Positions 23,799 through 31,526 of a stretch of 63,202 nt of DNA are shown here, in pieces. How positions within the stretch are numbered: position 1 is the stretch's first letter; every line of letters begins with the position of its first letter. The position numbers and the translations under genes were made by a program. The DNA comes from Agrococcus sp. Lineage in GTDB: Bacteria > Actinomycetota > Actinomycetes > Actinomycetales > Microbacteriaceae. The stretch covers positions 1 to 63,202 of the forward strand of contig JAPSJX010000002.1 of NCBI GenBank assembly GCA_031178105.1, in the 5' to 3' direction. The notes beneath the pieces are model-generated. The model searched no databases, was not told the DNA's origin, and saw only the letters and a program-made list of their open reading frames with translations.

Positions 23799-24767
23799 CT
23801 AGAGGTGGGGGTGGGCTGCGGCGAGGCGGTCGCGCCAGGCCGCGGTGCGCTCGGCAGTGGCGGCGTGCGCCGCGAGCAGCTCGGGGGTGGGCGCGACACG
23901 GGCGACCGGGATCGTGCCGCCGACCGGGACGAGCGGATCGGCGACGTCGGCGGCGAGCAGCGCGCCGGTGCCGAGCCCGCAGTCGTGCGGGAGCGTCGGC
24001 ATCGCGCCCGCGAGGGCGGCGCCCATCGACAGCCCGACGCTCGAGTCGAGCGCGCTCGAGACCACGGCGGGCAACCCGGCCTCGGCGACGATCGCGAGCG
24101 CCGCCCGCACGCCACCGAGCGGCTGCACCTTCACGACCAGCACATCCGCGGCACCGGCGCGCGCCACGAGCAACGGATCCTCCGCCTTGCGCACCGACTC
24201 GTCGGCGGCGATCGGGATCGCGAGCCGGTGCACGCGCATCCGCAGCTCCGCGAGCTCCGGCACCGTCGCGCACGGCTGCTCCACGTACTCCAGGTCGAAG
24301 CGCTCGAGCGCCCGCACCGCGTGCTCGGCCTCGTCGACGTTCCAGCCGCCGTTCGCGTCGACGCGGATGCGCGCGTCCGGCAGCAGCGCTCGCACCTCCG
24401 CGACCCGCGCGACGTCGTCGTCGAGCGTCTGGCCGAGCTCGGCGACCTTCACCTTCACCGTGCGGCAGCCGTCGTAGCGCGCGAGCACGCCGGCGACCGC
24501 GTCGGGCGCGACGGCCGGCAGCGTCGCGTTCACCGGGATGCGGTCCCGCAGCACCGCCGGACGCTCCAGGTCGGCGTCCTCGAGCGCGGCGCGCAGCCAG
24601 CGCGCCGCCTCCTCGGGCGGGTACTCGAGGAACGGGCTCCACTCGCCCCACCCGGCCGCGCCCGAGAAGAGCGCCACCTCGCGGACCTCGACGCCCCGGA
24701 AGCGGGTGACGAGCGGCAGCGAGACGACGTGCATGCGATCGGCGAGCCGTTCCAGGGCGAGGTCCAC
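23799..24767 (-). CDS. menC: o-Succinylbenzoate synthase
   Basis: Enolase-superfamily enzyme of menaquinone synthesis, dehydrating SHCHC to o-succinylbenzoate. The 322-residue protein has the catalytic Lys pair region CRTVKVKVAELGQT, metal ligands in RIRVDANGGWN, EYVEQPC and PIAADESV, and the second lysine in VLVKVQPLGG. It is on the opposite strand to menB-menE-menA but belongs to the same pathway cluster. GTG start. Confidence 0.9.
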   Translation of the reverse strand: MDLALERLADRMHVVSLPLVTRFRGVEVREVALFSGAAGWGEWSPFLEYPPEEAARWLRAALEDADLERPAVLRDRIPVNATLPAVAPDAVAGVLARYDGCRTVKVKVAELGQTLDDDVARVAEVRALLPDARIRVDANGGWNVDEAEHAVRALERFDLEYVEQPCATVPELAELRMRVHRLAIPIAADESVRKAEDPLLVARAGAADVLVVKVQPLGGVRAALAIVAEAGLPAVVSSALDSSVGLSMGAALAGAMPTLPHDCGLGTGALLAADVADPLVPVGGTIPVARVAPTPELLAAHAATAERTAAWRDRLAAAHPHL

Positions 24768-24789
24768 GCGGCCATGCTCGCACGCCTGC

Positions 24790-24795
24790 CAGAAT
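24790..24795 (+). promoter_or_regulatory. -10-like box before a small membrane protein
   Basis: CAGAAT lies 6 nt before the GTG at 24802; it departs from TANNNT at the first base. Confidence 0.4.
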
Positions 24796-24801
24796 CGTCG
24801 C

Positions 24802-25131
24802 GTGACCGAACTGCCCTGGGTGATCGAGACGCGCCTCGCTCACCGCCGCAACCCCGTCTGGGGCGTGCTGGCGCTCGTCGCGGCGGTGCTCTGCGGCGCC
24901 ATGCTGCTCGTGGCGATCGGTGTCGCGTTCGTCGACCTCGACGGCATCGTCATCTGGCTGCTCCCGGTCTGGGGCGTCTGCACGCTGCTGTCGATCGCGT
25001 TCGCGATCACCGCCGCGGTCAAGCGGGGCACGGCGAACATCACGATGGCCGCGATCAGCGCCGGCCTGCTCGTCATCTCCAACCCGGTGGTCTTCCTCGT
25101 CATCGGCTTCGCGCTCGGCCTGCTGGAGTAG
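24802..25131 (+). CDS. Small membrane protein (109 aa)
   Basis: Three hydrophobic helices (about residues 19-42, 48-68 and 82-106) with short polar links. No family recognised. It is divergent from menC (34 bp) and followed by another small membrane protein with its own -10 box. Confidence 0.7.
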   Translation: MTELPWVIETRLAHRRNPVWGVLALVAAVLCGAMLLVAIGVAFVDLDGIVIWLLPVWGVCTLLSIAFAITAAVKRGTANITMAAISAGLLVISNPVVFLVIGFALGLLE

Positions 25132-25167
25132 CGAGCGCGCCTGCCGCGCGCGGAGGCCCGGCGCTCG

Positions 25168-25173
25168 TAGCAT
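25168..25173 (+). promoter_or_regulatory. -10 box of the 125-aa membrane protein
   Basis: TAGCAT 6 nt before the ATG at 25180. Confidence 0.5.
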
Positions 25174-25179
25174 CGGGCG

Positions 25180-25557
25180 ATGCTCGACGACCTCATGACC
25201 GACGCGCCGCCGCGCCCAGCGCGCATGCGCCCCACCGATCGCCGCGCGCGGCTCGGCGTGCTCTCGCTCTGGCTCCTGGCGGCCGCCTTGGGGCTGCAGG
25301 TCGTCTCGCTGGTGCAGCAGCTCAGCTACCTCTTCGCGCCGCGACCGGGCGAGCTGCCGCTCGTCGTCCTCGTGCTCGTGGCTGCGGTGCTCGTCGGCCT
25401 CGGCGGTGTCGTCGCCGGATGCGTCGCGGCGACCGTGCCGGACGGCCGGCGCACCGGCGTCTTCGGCGCCGCGCTCGGTCTCGGGCTGCTCGTGCTCTTC
25501 GGGGCCGCGAGCTCGTTCGGCTGGGGCTTCCTCGCGGCGCTGTCCGCGTCGGTCTGA
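25180..25557 (+). CDS. Small membrane protein (125 aa)
   Basis: A cytoplasmic N-terminal stretch rich in Pro/Arg is followed by three hydrophobic helices (about 26-48, 58-82 and 95-122). Not recognised. The same layout of polar head and tail membrane part recurs in the two anchored proteins downstream, but I see no clear sequence match. Confidence 0.68.
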   Translation: MLDDLMTDAPPRPARMRPTDRRARLGVLSLWLLAAALGLQVVSLVQQLSYLFAPRPGELPLVVLVLVAAVLVGLGGVVAGCVAATVPDGRRTGVFGAALGLGLLVLFGAASSFGWGFLAALSASV

Positions 25558-25606
25558 CCGGCCGAGCGCCCTGGCGGCAGCACCGGCACCGGAGCAGGAT
25601 GGTGCT

Positions 25607-26656
25607 GTGCCGATGCCGGAGTTCGCGATGCCGCCGCATCCGCCGCCGGCGGGCCCGTCACCGGCGGGGTCGTCACCCGCGGGCGGCGGACGGCCGCCGG
25701 CGCGAGAGGAGCCCGAGCCGGACGCGGCGCTGCTCCGCGCCGACCGCGGCCCTCGCTGGCGGCAGCTGGCTGCCGCTGGTCTCGTCGGCGTGCTCGTGGG
25801 CGCCGCGATGCCGGCGCTGCTGCACGCCGTGGACCGAGCCGCGGCCGACGCGCGCGCTGAGGCGCTGCGGGGCACGACGATGGCCTACCTGACCGCGATC
25901 GCCGACGGGGACGCAGCGATCGCCGACGCGATGGTGCCCCCGAGCGACGCGGGCGACCCGCCGGACGCGGAGCTCACCGCCCAGCGCATCCGCGACCCGG
26001 AGGTGTGGCTGACGTCGATCGAGGGCGATGTCGCGACCGCCGAGGTGCGCTTCGACGTCGGCTCGCGGCGCGTCGCCCGCACGCTCGACGCGGCGTGGAC
26101 CGGAGGCGCGTGGGCGCTCCGCACGTCGCTCGCGGAGCCGGTCACCGTGCACTCGTCCGAGGCGGTCGCGCTCGGCGTCGGCGTGACCGTCGGCGGAGCG
26201 ACGCTGCGAGCGGATGCGCCGACCCTGCTGTATCCCGGACGCTACGAGATCGACGACACCGACGCGGGCCTGCTGCGCATCGGCGGCGAGCCCTTCGAGG
26301 TCGACGGCGACCCGGGGACTCCGACCGCGGCCTTCGCGAGGGCGACTCCCGGCCAGGCGCTCGCCGACGCGGCGAGCGCCGTCGCCCGTGCGCGGGTCGG
26401 CCCCTGCCAGCTGCTGGCGGAGTGCCCGATCGACGCGCGGACGGCGCGCTCGAGCGACGCGCTCGAGGTCGTGCGGGTCGACCCGGCGAACGGCGTCATC
26501 GACCTGGCGGCGCCGCTCGGCCTGGGCCTCGGGTACGGCGCGCGAGGACACGTCCTGCAGCTGCGCGCGATCGTCGACGAGGCGGGAGCGCTGACGGGCT
26601 GGCAGTGCTCGGACCCCGGCGCGCCCCAACGCCCGCTGGAGCCGTGCGGTCCATGA
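25607..26656 (+). CDS. Membrane-anchored protein, tandem copy 1
   Basis: About 349 residues. A Pro-rich N-terminus is followed by one membrane helix (about residues 53-72, LAAAGLVGVLVGAAMPALL) and a large external part with no known domain. Blocks shared with copy 2 include AMAYL-type helix ends, a VWLTSIEGD/VRLTAIDGG strand, LLYPGRYEID/LLYPGIYAID, FEVDGDP/FDVDGDP and VLQLRAIVDEAGAL at the end. A cysteine pair occurs late (GPCQLLAECP). Start is GTG 25607 or ATG 25613; no earlier start exists in frame. Confidence 0.75.
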   Translation: MPMPEFAMPPHPPPAGPSPAGSSPAGGGRPPAREEPEPDAALLRADRGPRWRQLAAAGLVGVLVGAAMPALLHAVDRAAADARAEALRGTTMAYLTAIADGDAAIADAMVPPSDAGDPPDAELTAQRIRDPEVWLTSIEGDVATAEVRFDVGSRRVARTLDAAWTGGAWALRTSLAEPVTVHSSEAVALGVGVTVGGATLRADAPTLLYPGRYEIDDTDAGLLRIGGEPFEVDGDPGTPTAAFARATPGQALADAASAVARARVGPCQLLAECPIDARTARSSDALEVVRVDPANGVIDLAAPLGLGLGYGARGHVLQLRAIVDEAGALTGWQCSDPGAPQRPLEPCGP

Positions 26657-27756
26657 CGCAGGACGAGGATCCGCGCACGGCCCTGGTCGGCGATCCCGGC
26701 CGGCGCCAGGATGGTGCCGTGCCGCCGTCGCCGGAGTTCGTGATGCCCGAACCCGTGCCCGCGGTCGAGCAGCCCGCCGCCCCCGCGCCGGGCCCGACGG
26801 AGGGCGCAGGCGGCCCGCGCGATCCGACGGCGGAGCCCGATGCGCCCCTCGAGCGCGCTCGCAGGCCGTGGCGCCAGGTCATCGCGGCGGGCCTCATCGG
26901 GGTGCTGGTGGGCGCGGGCCTGCCGGCCGCGATGCAGGGCGTCGACCGTGCGCTCGCGGCCGCGAGCGCGGAGCGCCTGCGGCACACCGCCATGGCCTAC
27001 CTCGAGGCGCTCGCGGACGGCGACGCCGACCGCGCGACCGCCATGGCGCCGGTCGACGGCGAGGCGCCCGCCGAGGCGGTGCTGCGCTCCGCCGAGCGCA
27101 TCCAGGAGCCGGAGGTCCGGCTGACCGCGATCGACGGCGGGGCGGCGACGATCGAGGTGCGGTACACGCTCGGCGGCCGGAGCGTCAGCCGCCCGCTCGA
27201 AGCCGATCTGGTCGCGGGGGAATGGCGCCTCGCCACGTCGCTGGCCGAGGCGGTGGTCGTGCACGCCCCGTTCGAGGCGCTGAGCGGCGTCGTGGTCGAG
27301 GGGATCGTGCTGCCGTCCGGCCGCGCCCTGCTGTACCCGGGCATCTACGCCATCGACCGCACGGTCACACCGGTCGTCGTGAGCGGCGGCGAGCGATTCG
27401 ACGTCGACGGCGACCCGGAGACCGTGACCGACGTCTACTCGTCGCTCGAGCTCACCGACGGCATCCGCGAGGTCGCGTCGAGCGTCGCCATCGCCCACGT
27501 CATGGCCTGCGGTGGCGACGACTGCGACCCGGATGCGGTGGTCGAGGCGTCGACGGTCGGCGGGCCGTGGGTGCAGCGCGTCGACCCGTCCACCGGTGCC
27601 GTCGACGTGGTCGTGCAGCTGCAGAGCCGCGACTTCGGCGCCCGGGTCCGCGACCTGCAGCTGCGGGCGCTCGTGGACGGCGGCGGCGCGGTCGCCGCCT
27701 GGGAGTGCGCGGAGGTGCTGTCGACCGAGCCCGACTTCCAGCCCTGCCGCAGCTGA
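26653..27756 (+). CDS. Membrane-anchored protein, tandem copy 2
   Basis: A 367-residue paralogue of the preceding gene in the same order: Pro-rich head, helix (IAAGLIGVLVGAGLPAAMQG, about residues 75-95) and external domain with CGGDDCD near residue 285. The ATG overlaps the stop of copy 1 (ATGA). The bases CAGGATGGTGC(C/T)GTGCCG occur at the 5' ends of both genes, coding in copy 2 and mostly upstream in copy 1, so the duplicated segment included that region, or copy 2 really begins at a later GTG. Confidence 0.75.
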   Translation: MTQDEDPRTALVGDPGRRQDGAVPPSPEFVMPEPVPAVEQPAAPAPGPTEGAGGPRDPTAEPDAPLERARRPWRQVIAAGLIGVLVGAGLPAAMQGVDRALAAASAERLRHTAMAYLEALADGDADRATAMAPVDGEAPAEAVLRSAERIQEPEVRLTAIDGGAATIEVRYTLGGRSVSRPLEADLVAGEWRLATSLAEAVVVHAPFEALSGVVVEGIVLPSGRALLYPGIYAIDRTVTPVVVSGGERFDVDGDPETVTDVYSSLELTDGIREVASSVAIAHVMACGGDDCDPDAVVEASTVGGPWVQRVDPSTGAVDVVVQLQSRDFGARVRDLQLRALVDGGGAVAAWECAEVLSTEPDFQPCRS

Positions 27757-27812
27757 AGTCGCCGAGCCGTGGCTGCTCGGGATTCTCAGATCGAGCCAGC
27801 ACCGCCGATGGC

Positions 27813-27818
27813 TAGGGT
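27813..27818 (+). promoter_or_regulatory. -10 box of menB
   Basis: TAGGGT 6 nt before the GTG at 27825. Confidence 0.55.
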
Positions 27819-27824
27819 GGACGA

Positions 27825-28721
27825 GTGATCTCGCCCCTCTTCGATGCCGCCGAGTGGGCCGACGCGGCGCCGGGCTACGACGACATCACCGTGCACCGCT
27901 CGCACGACGGGCGCATCGCGAGGATCGCCTTCGACCGCCCAGAGGTGCGGAACGCCTTCCGCCCGCACACGGTCGACGAGCTCTACCGAGCGCTCGACGA
28001 CGCGCGGCAGGACAGCCGCATCGGCGTCGTGCTGCTCACCGGCAACGGTCCGAGCGAGAAGGACGGCGGCTGGGCGTTCTGCTCGGGCGGCGACCAGCGC
28101 ATCCGTGGCCGCGACGGCTACAGGTACGCCGACGGGGACACCGCCGGCTCGATCGATCCGGCCAGGTCGGGCCGCCTGCACATCCTCGAGGTGCAGCGGC
28201 TCATCCGCTTCATGCCCAAGGTCGTCATCGCGGTGGTGCCCGGCTGGGCGGCCGGGGGCGGGCACTCGCTCCACGTCGTCTGCGACCTGACGATCGCGAG
28301 CGCCGAGCACGGCCGCTTCAAGCAGACGGACGCGGATGTCGGCTCGTTCGACGCCGGCTACGGCTCGGCCTACATGGCGCGGCAGACGGGTCAGAAGTTC
28401 GCGCGCGAGGTGTTCTTCCTCGCGCGGGAGTACAGCGCCGAGCGGGCGCTCGCGGCCGGAGCGATCAACGCGGCGGTGCCGCACGCCGAGCTCGAGTCGA
28501 CGGCGGTCGACTGGGCGCGCGAGATCCTCACGAAGAGCCCGACGGCGATCCGGATGCTCAAGTTCGCCTTCAACGCCGTCGACGACGGGCTGGTGGGCCA
28601 GCAGATCTTCGCGGGCGAGGCGACGAGGCTCGCCTACGGCACCGACGAGGCCGTCGAGGGGCGGGACGCCTTCCTCGAGAAGCGGGAGCCCGACTGGTCC
28701 CCGTTCCCCTGGCAGTACTGA
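27825..28721 (+). CDS. menB: 1,4-Dihydroxy-2-naphthoyl-CoA synthase
   Basis: Crotonase-fold ring-closing enzyme of menaquinone synthesis, 298 residues. Diagnostic blocks are WAFCSGGDQRIRG (oxyanion hole), GWAAGGGHSLHVVCDLTIAS and the MenB-specific GSFDAGYGSAYMARQ; the C-terminus DAFLEKREPDWSPFPWQY is typical. GTG start behind a TAGGGT box. menE follows 25 bp downstream. Confidence 0.96.
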   Translation: MISPLFDAAEWADAAPGYDDITVHRSHDGRIARIAFDRPEVRNAFRPHTVDELYRALDDARQDSRIGVVLLTGNGPSEKDGGWAFCSGGDQRIRGRDGYRYADGDTAGSIDPARSGRLHILEVQRLIRFMPKVVIAVVPGWAAGGGHSLHVVCDLTIASAEHGRFKQTDADVGSFDAGYGSAYMARQTGQKFAREVFFLAREYSAERALAAGAINAAVPHAELESTAVDWAREILTKSPTAIRMLKFAFNAVDDGLVGQQIFAGEATRLAYGTDEAVEGRDAFLEKREPDWSPFPWQY

Positions 28722-28746
28722 TCGAGCGACGCGGACGGAGGCGCGC

Positions 28747-29748
28747 ATGACGATCGTCGTCGAGACGAGCGGGTCGAGCGGCGTGCCGAAGCGCGTCGTC
28801 ATCTCGGAGGAGGCGATCCGGGCGTCGACCGATGCTGCGAACGAGCGCCTCGGCGGGCCCGGACAGTGGGTGCTGGCGCTGCCCGAGCAGTACATCGCCG
28901 GCAAGAACGTGATCTGGCGCAACGAGTCGTCCGGCGCCCCGCTCGTGCGCACCGAGGGCGCGTTCACGGCGGAGGCCTTCGTCGAGGCCGTGCAGAGCCT
29001 CGAGCACGACCGCACGTTCACGTCGCTCGTGCCGACGCAGCTCGCGCGGCTCGTCGACGCCGCGCAGCTCGACCGCTCCTTCATCGGACCCATCGCGCGG
29101 CTCGACCGCATCCTGCTCGGCGGCCAGCGGGCGCCGCTCGGCCTCATCGAGCGCGCCGCGCGGCTCGGCTGGCGCATCACGCGCACCTACGGCGCGACGG
29201 AGACCGTCGGCGGCTGCGTCTGGGACGGGCGGCCGCTGCGCGACGTCAAGGTGCGCCTCACCGACCAGATCGAGATCTCCGGGCCGCAGCTCGCCGACGG
29301 CTACGACGATCCGCAGCTCACCGAGCAGCGGTTCATCACCGACGGCACCGGCACCCGCTGGTACCGCACCGGCGACGCCGGCTCGCTGCTCGGCGGCACG
29401 CTGCAGGTGTCAGGCCGCATCGACGACGTCATCATCTCCGGCGGCATCAAGGTGTCGCTCGCGGCGGTGGAGCACGTCGTGCAGACGTTCGCGCCGGACG
29501 CCGTGGTCGTCGCCGCGCCGCACGCGGAGTGGGGCGAGGTGCCGGCCGTCGTCACGACCCTCAAGCCGTCGCTCGCCGAGATCCGCGCCGCGGTCGGGAA
29601 CGCGCTCGGCAAGCCCGCGCGCCCCAACCACCTCGTGACGGTCTCGGTCATGCCGACCACGGCATCCGGCAAGCCCGATCGGAAGCGGCTCGCGCGCCTG
29701 GTCGCGAACCGGACCCAGGAGCGCCGTCGCCGCGGGATCTTCGGCTGA
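28747..29748 (+). CDS. menE: o-Succinylbenzoate-CoA ligase, short form
   Basis: Adenylate-forming enzyme activating o-succinylbenzoate with CoA. The 333-residue protein starts directly at the P-loop (VVETSGSSGVPKRVVIS) and keeps TYGATETVGGCVWDG, WYRTGDAGSLLGG, SGRIDDVIISGGIKVSL and the catalytic lysine near ASGKPDRKRL. It lacks the first 100-150 residues of B. subtilis-type MenE; short MenE is common in actinobacteria. ATG start with GGAGGCGCGC upstream. Confidence 0.9.
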   Translation: MTIVVETSGSSGVPKRVVISEEAIRASTDAANERLGGPGQWVLALPEQYIAGKNVIWRNESSGAPLVRTEGAFTAEAFVEAVQSLEHDRTFTSLVPTQLARLVDAAQLDRSFIGPIARLDRILLGGQRAPLGLIERAARLGWRITRTYGATETVGGCVWDGRPLRDVKVRLTDQIEISGPQLADGYDDPQLTEQRFITDGTGTRWYRTGDAGSLLGGTLQVSGRIDDVIISGGIKVSLAAVEHVVQTFAPDAVVVAAPHAEWGEVPAVVTTLKPSLAEIRAAVGNALGKPARPNHLVTVSVMPTTASGKPDRKRLARLVANRTQERRRRGIFG

Positions 29749-29767
29749 GCCGCCCGCGGCGCGGAAG

Positions 29768-29773
29768 TAGCAT
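29768..29773 (+). promoter_or_regulatory. -10 box of menA
   Basis: TAGCAT 7 nt before the ATG at 29781. Confidence 0.5.
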
Positions 29774-29780
29774 CGAGGGG

Positions 29781-30740
29781 ATGGCTCCCAACCGCTCCGG
29801 CAACCCCGCACGACGCGCGCAGACGGGCGGCAGCACCCCCGGCAGCAGGGCGACCTGGCGCGACTGGGTCGCGGCGGCCCGGCCCCGCACGCTCGGCATG
29901 GCGATCGCGCCGGTCGCGCTCGGCACCGCCGCCGCGTTCAACGCCGAGGGCTACCACCTCGGCATCGCGCTCGCGTGCCTCGTGCTCGCGCTCTGCATGC
30001 AGATCGGCGTCAACTTCGCGAACGACTACTCCGACGGCGTGAAGGGCACGGATGCGGTGCGCGTCGGCCCCGGGCGCCTCGTGGGTGCGGGCAGGGCCGA
30101 GCCGCGCACGGTGCGGAACGTGGCCATCGGCTTCCTCGCCGCCGGCGCGCTCGCCGGCGTCGCGGTGGTGCTCGTCTCCGGCCGCTGGTGGCTGCTGCTC
30201 GTGGGCGTCGTCTGCATCGTCGCCGCCTGGACCTACACCGGCGGCAAGCGACCCTACGGCTACTTCGCGCTCGGCGAGCTGATGTCGTTCCTGTTCTTCG
30301 GCCCGGTCGCCGTGCTCGGCACGACGTACGCCATCATCGGCCGGGTGACCGAGGACGCCATCGCGCTCAGCATCGCGATCGGCTGCTTCTCGGCGGCGCT
30401 CATGCTCACGAACAACCTCCGCGACATCGACACCGATCGCGCCGCCGGCAAGCGCAGCCTGCCGACGCTCATCGGCCGCCGCGCGTCCAAGGCGCTCTAC
30501 GCGCTGCTCATGCTCGTGCCGTTCGCGATCCTCTGGATCTTCTCGTACGCGCTCGCCTACGGCTTCGCGGTGTTCGCGGTGCTGCTGCTCGCGGGCCCTG
30601 CGATCGTCATCGTGCTGCTCGCGCGCTCCTCGCGCGACCTCATCACGGCGCTCGGGCTCACGGGGCTGTCGGCGCTGCTCTACGGCGTCGGCCTCGCGGT
30701 CGCCATCTGGGGCGGGCCCGCCGGATTCGTCGGCGCGTAG
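29781..30740 (+). CDS. menA: 1,4-Dihydroxy-2-naphthoate polyprenyltransferase
   Basis: UbiA-superfamily membrane enzyme of 319 residues that attaches the polyprenyl chain to dihydroxynaphthoate. The first Asp-rich motif is NFANDYSDGVKGTD and the second is NNLRDIDTDRAAGKRSL. WRDWVAAARPRTLGMAIAP is the usual N-terminal signature. About eight helices. Convergent with the DUF4229 gene, 6 bp away. Confidence 0.95.
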   Translation: MAPNRSGNPARRAQTGGSTPGSRATWRDWVAAARPRTLGMAIAPVALGTAAAFNAEGYHLGIALACLVLALCMQIGVNFANDYSDGVKGTDAVRVGPGRLVGAGRAEPRTVRNVAIGFLAAGALAGVAVVLVSGRWWLLLVGVVCIVAAWTYTGGKRPYGYFALGELMSFLFFGPVAVLGTTYAIIGRVTEDAIALSIAIGCFSAALMLTNNLRDIDTDRAAGKRSLPTLIGRRASKALYALLMLVPFAILWIFSYALAYGFAVFAVLLLAGPAIVIVLLARSSRDLITALGLTGLSALLYGVGLAVAIWGGPAGFVGA

Positions 30741-30746
30741 CCGGAC

Positions 30747-31025
30747 TCAGCGGCCGGATGCGTCCGGCTCGTCGCCCAGCGCCGCGTCCTCGACGTCGCC
30801 GTCGTCGGGGCTGGCGCCATCGCGCCGCCGGCCCTCGCGCATCCGCTGCAGGTCGGCCGCGGCCTCGTTGCGCAGCGCGCCGAAGAACACGATGCTCGCC
30901 GCGAACGCGAAGGCGAGCGCCACGAGCAGCGCCAGCCACCACGGCACCTGGGCGATCATGAGCACCGTGAAGGGGATGGCGAACAGCAGGGCGCGCACGA
31001 CGAGGTAGCGCATCGAGGGAGCCAT
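30747..31025 (-). CDS. DUF4229 family membrane protein
   Basis: A 92-residue protein with two helices (about residues 10-27 and 29-49, ending VFFGALRNEAAADLQ) and an acidic tail. The pattern and position beside menA/menD match DUF4229, whose function is unknown. ATG start 6 nt behind TAGACT. Confidence 0.78.
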   Translation of the reverse strand: MAPSMRYLVVRALLFAIPFTVLMIAQVPWWLALLVALAFAFAASIVFFGALRNEAAADLQRMREGRRRDGASPDDGDVEDAALGDEPDASGR

Positions 31026-31031
31026 GCACCA

Positions 31032-31037
31032 AGTCTA
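31032..31037 (-). promoter_or_regulatory. -10 box of the DUF4229 gene
   Basis: TAGACT on the minus strand, 6 nt before the ATG at 31025. Confidence 0.5.
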
Positions 31038-31061
31038 TGAGCGACCCACAGGCAACGGACG

Positions 31062-31067
31062 TAGGGT
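31062..31067 (+). promoter_or_regulatory. -10 box of the PLDc_N gene and menD
   Basis: TAGGGT 6 nt before the ATG at 31074. The divergent DUF4229 box lies 24 bp away. Confidence 0.55.
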
Positions 31068-31073
31068 GGAGCC

Positions 31074-31526
31074 ATGAGGTGGTTGATCATCGGCGGAGTC
31101 CTGGCCCTCGTGGTCACGGTCTACGCGCTCGTCGACCTCACGGTCACCGATGATCGACGCATCCGCCGGCTGAACCGCGTGCTGTGGGTCGTGCTGATCG
31201 TGGTGCTGCCGGTGATCGGCCCGCTCGGCTGGCTGGCATGGGGCAAGGGGCCCGTCTCCTCCGCCCGACCGGTAGCGCCCGACGACGACCCCTCCTTCTC
31301 GCGCTCGAGCGACGTGACGGACGACGAGGCCGATCGGCGCATCGCCGAGATCGAGGCGCAGCTCGCGGCCCTGGACGCCGAGGTCGAGATCGTGCGTCCG
31401 GAGAAGCCGAAGCCGAAGCCGAAGCCGCAGCCTGAGCCGGACCCCGAGGGCGAGGCCCCGGCCGACGACGAGACCGACGGGCAGGGCCACCGGGCGCCTG
31501 ACGACGGCGACGCCGCGCGTGCCTGA
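31074..31526 (+). CDS. PLDc_N-type two-helix membrane protein
   Basis: A 150-residue protein whose first 60 residues match the phospholipase D N-terminal (cardiolipin synthase N) membrane module: helix 1, RRIRRLNRVLWVVLIVVLPV, IGPLGWLAWGKG. There is no HKD catalytic part. The tail has a short coiled coil, a KPKPKPKPQPEP run and acidic residues. It overlaps menD by 8 bp, so the two are co-expressed. Confidence 0.82.
   Translation: MRWLIIGGVLALVVTVYALVDLTVTDDRRIRRLNRVLWVVLIVVLPVIGPLGWLAWGKGPVSSARPVAPDDDPSFSRSSDVTDDEADRRIAEIEAQLAALDAEVEIVRPEKPKPKPKPQPEPDPEGEAPADDETDGQGHRAPDDGDAARA

Noticed and set aside
25406-25606. Upstream extension of the first anchored protein into the preceding gene
   Set aside because: It would overlap the 125-aa membrane protein heavily and reads as low-complexity Arg/Ser; no start codon lies in the gap.
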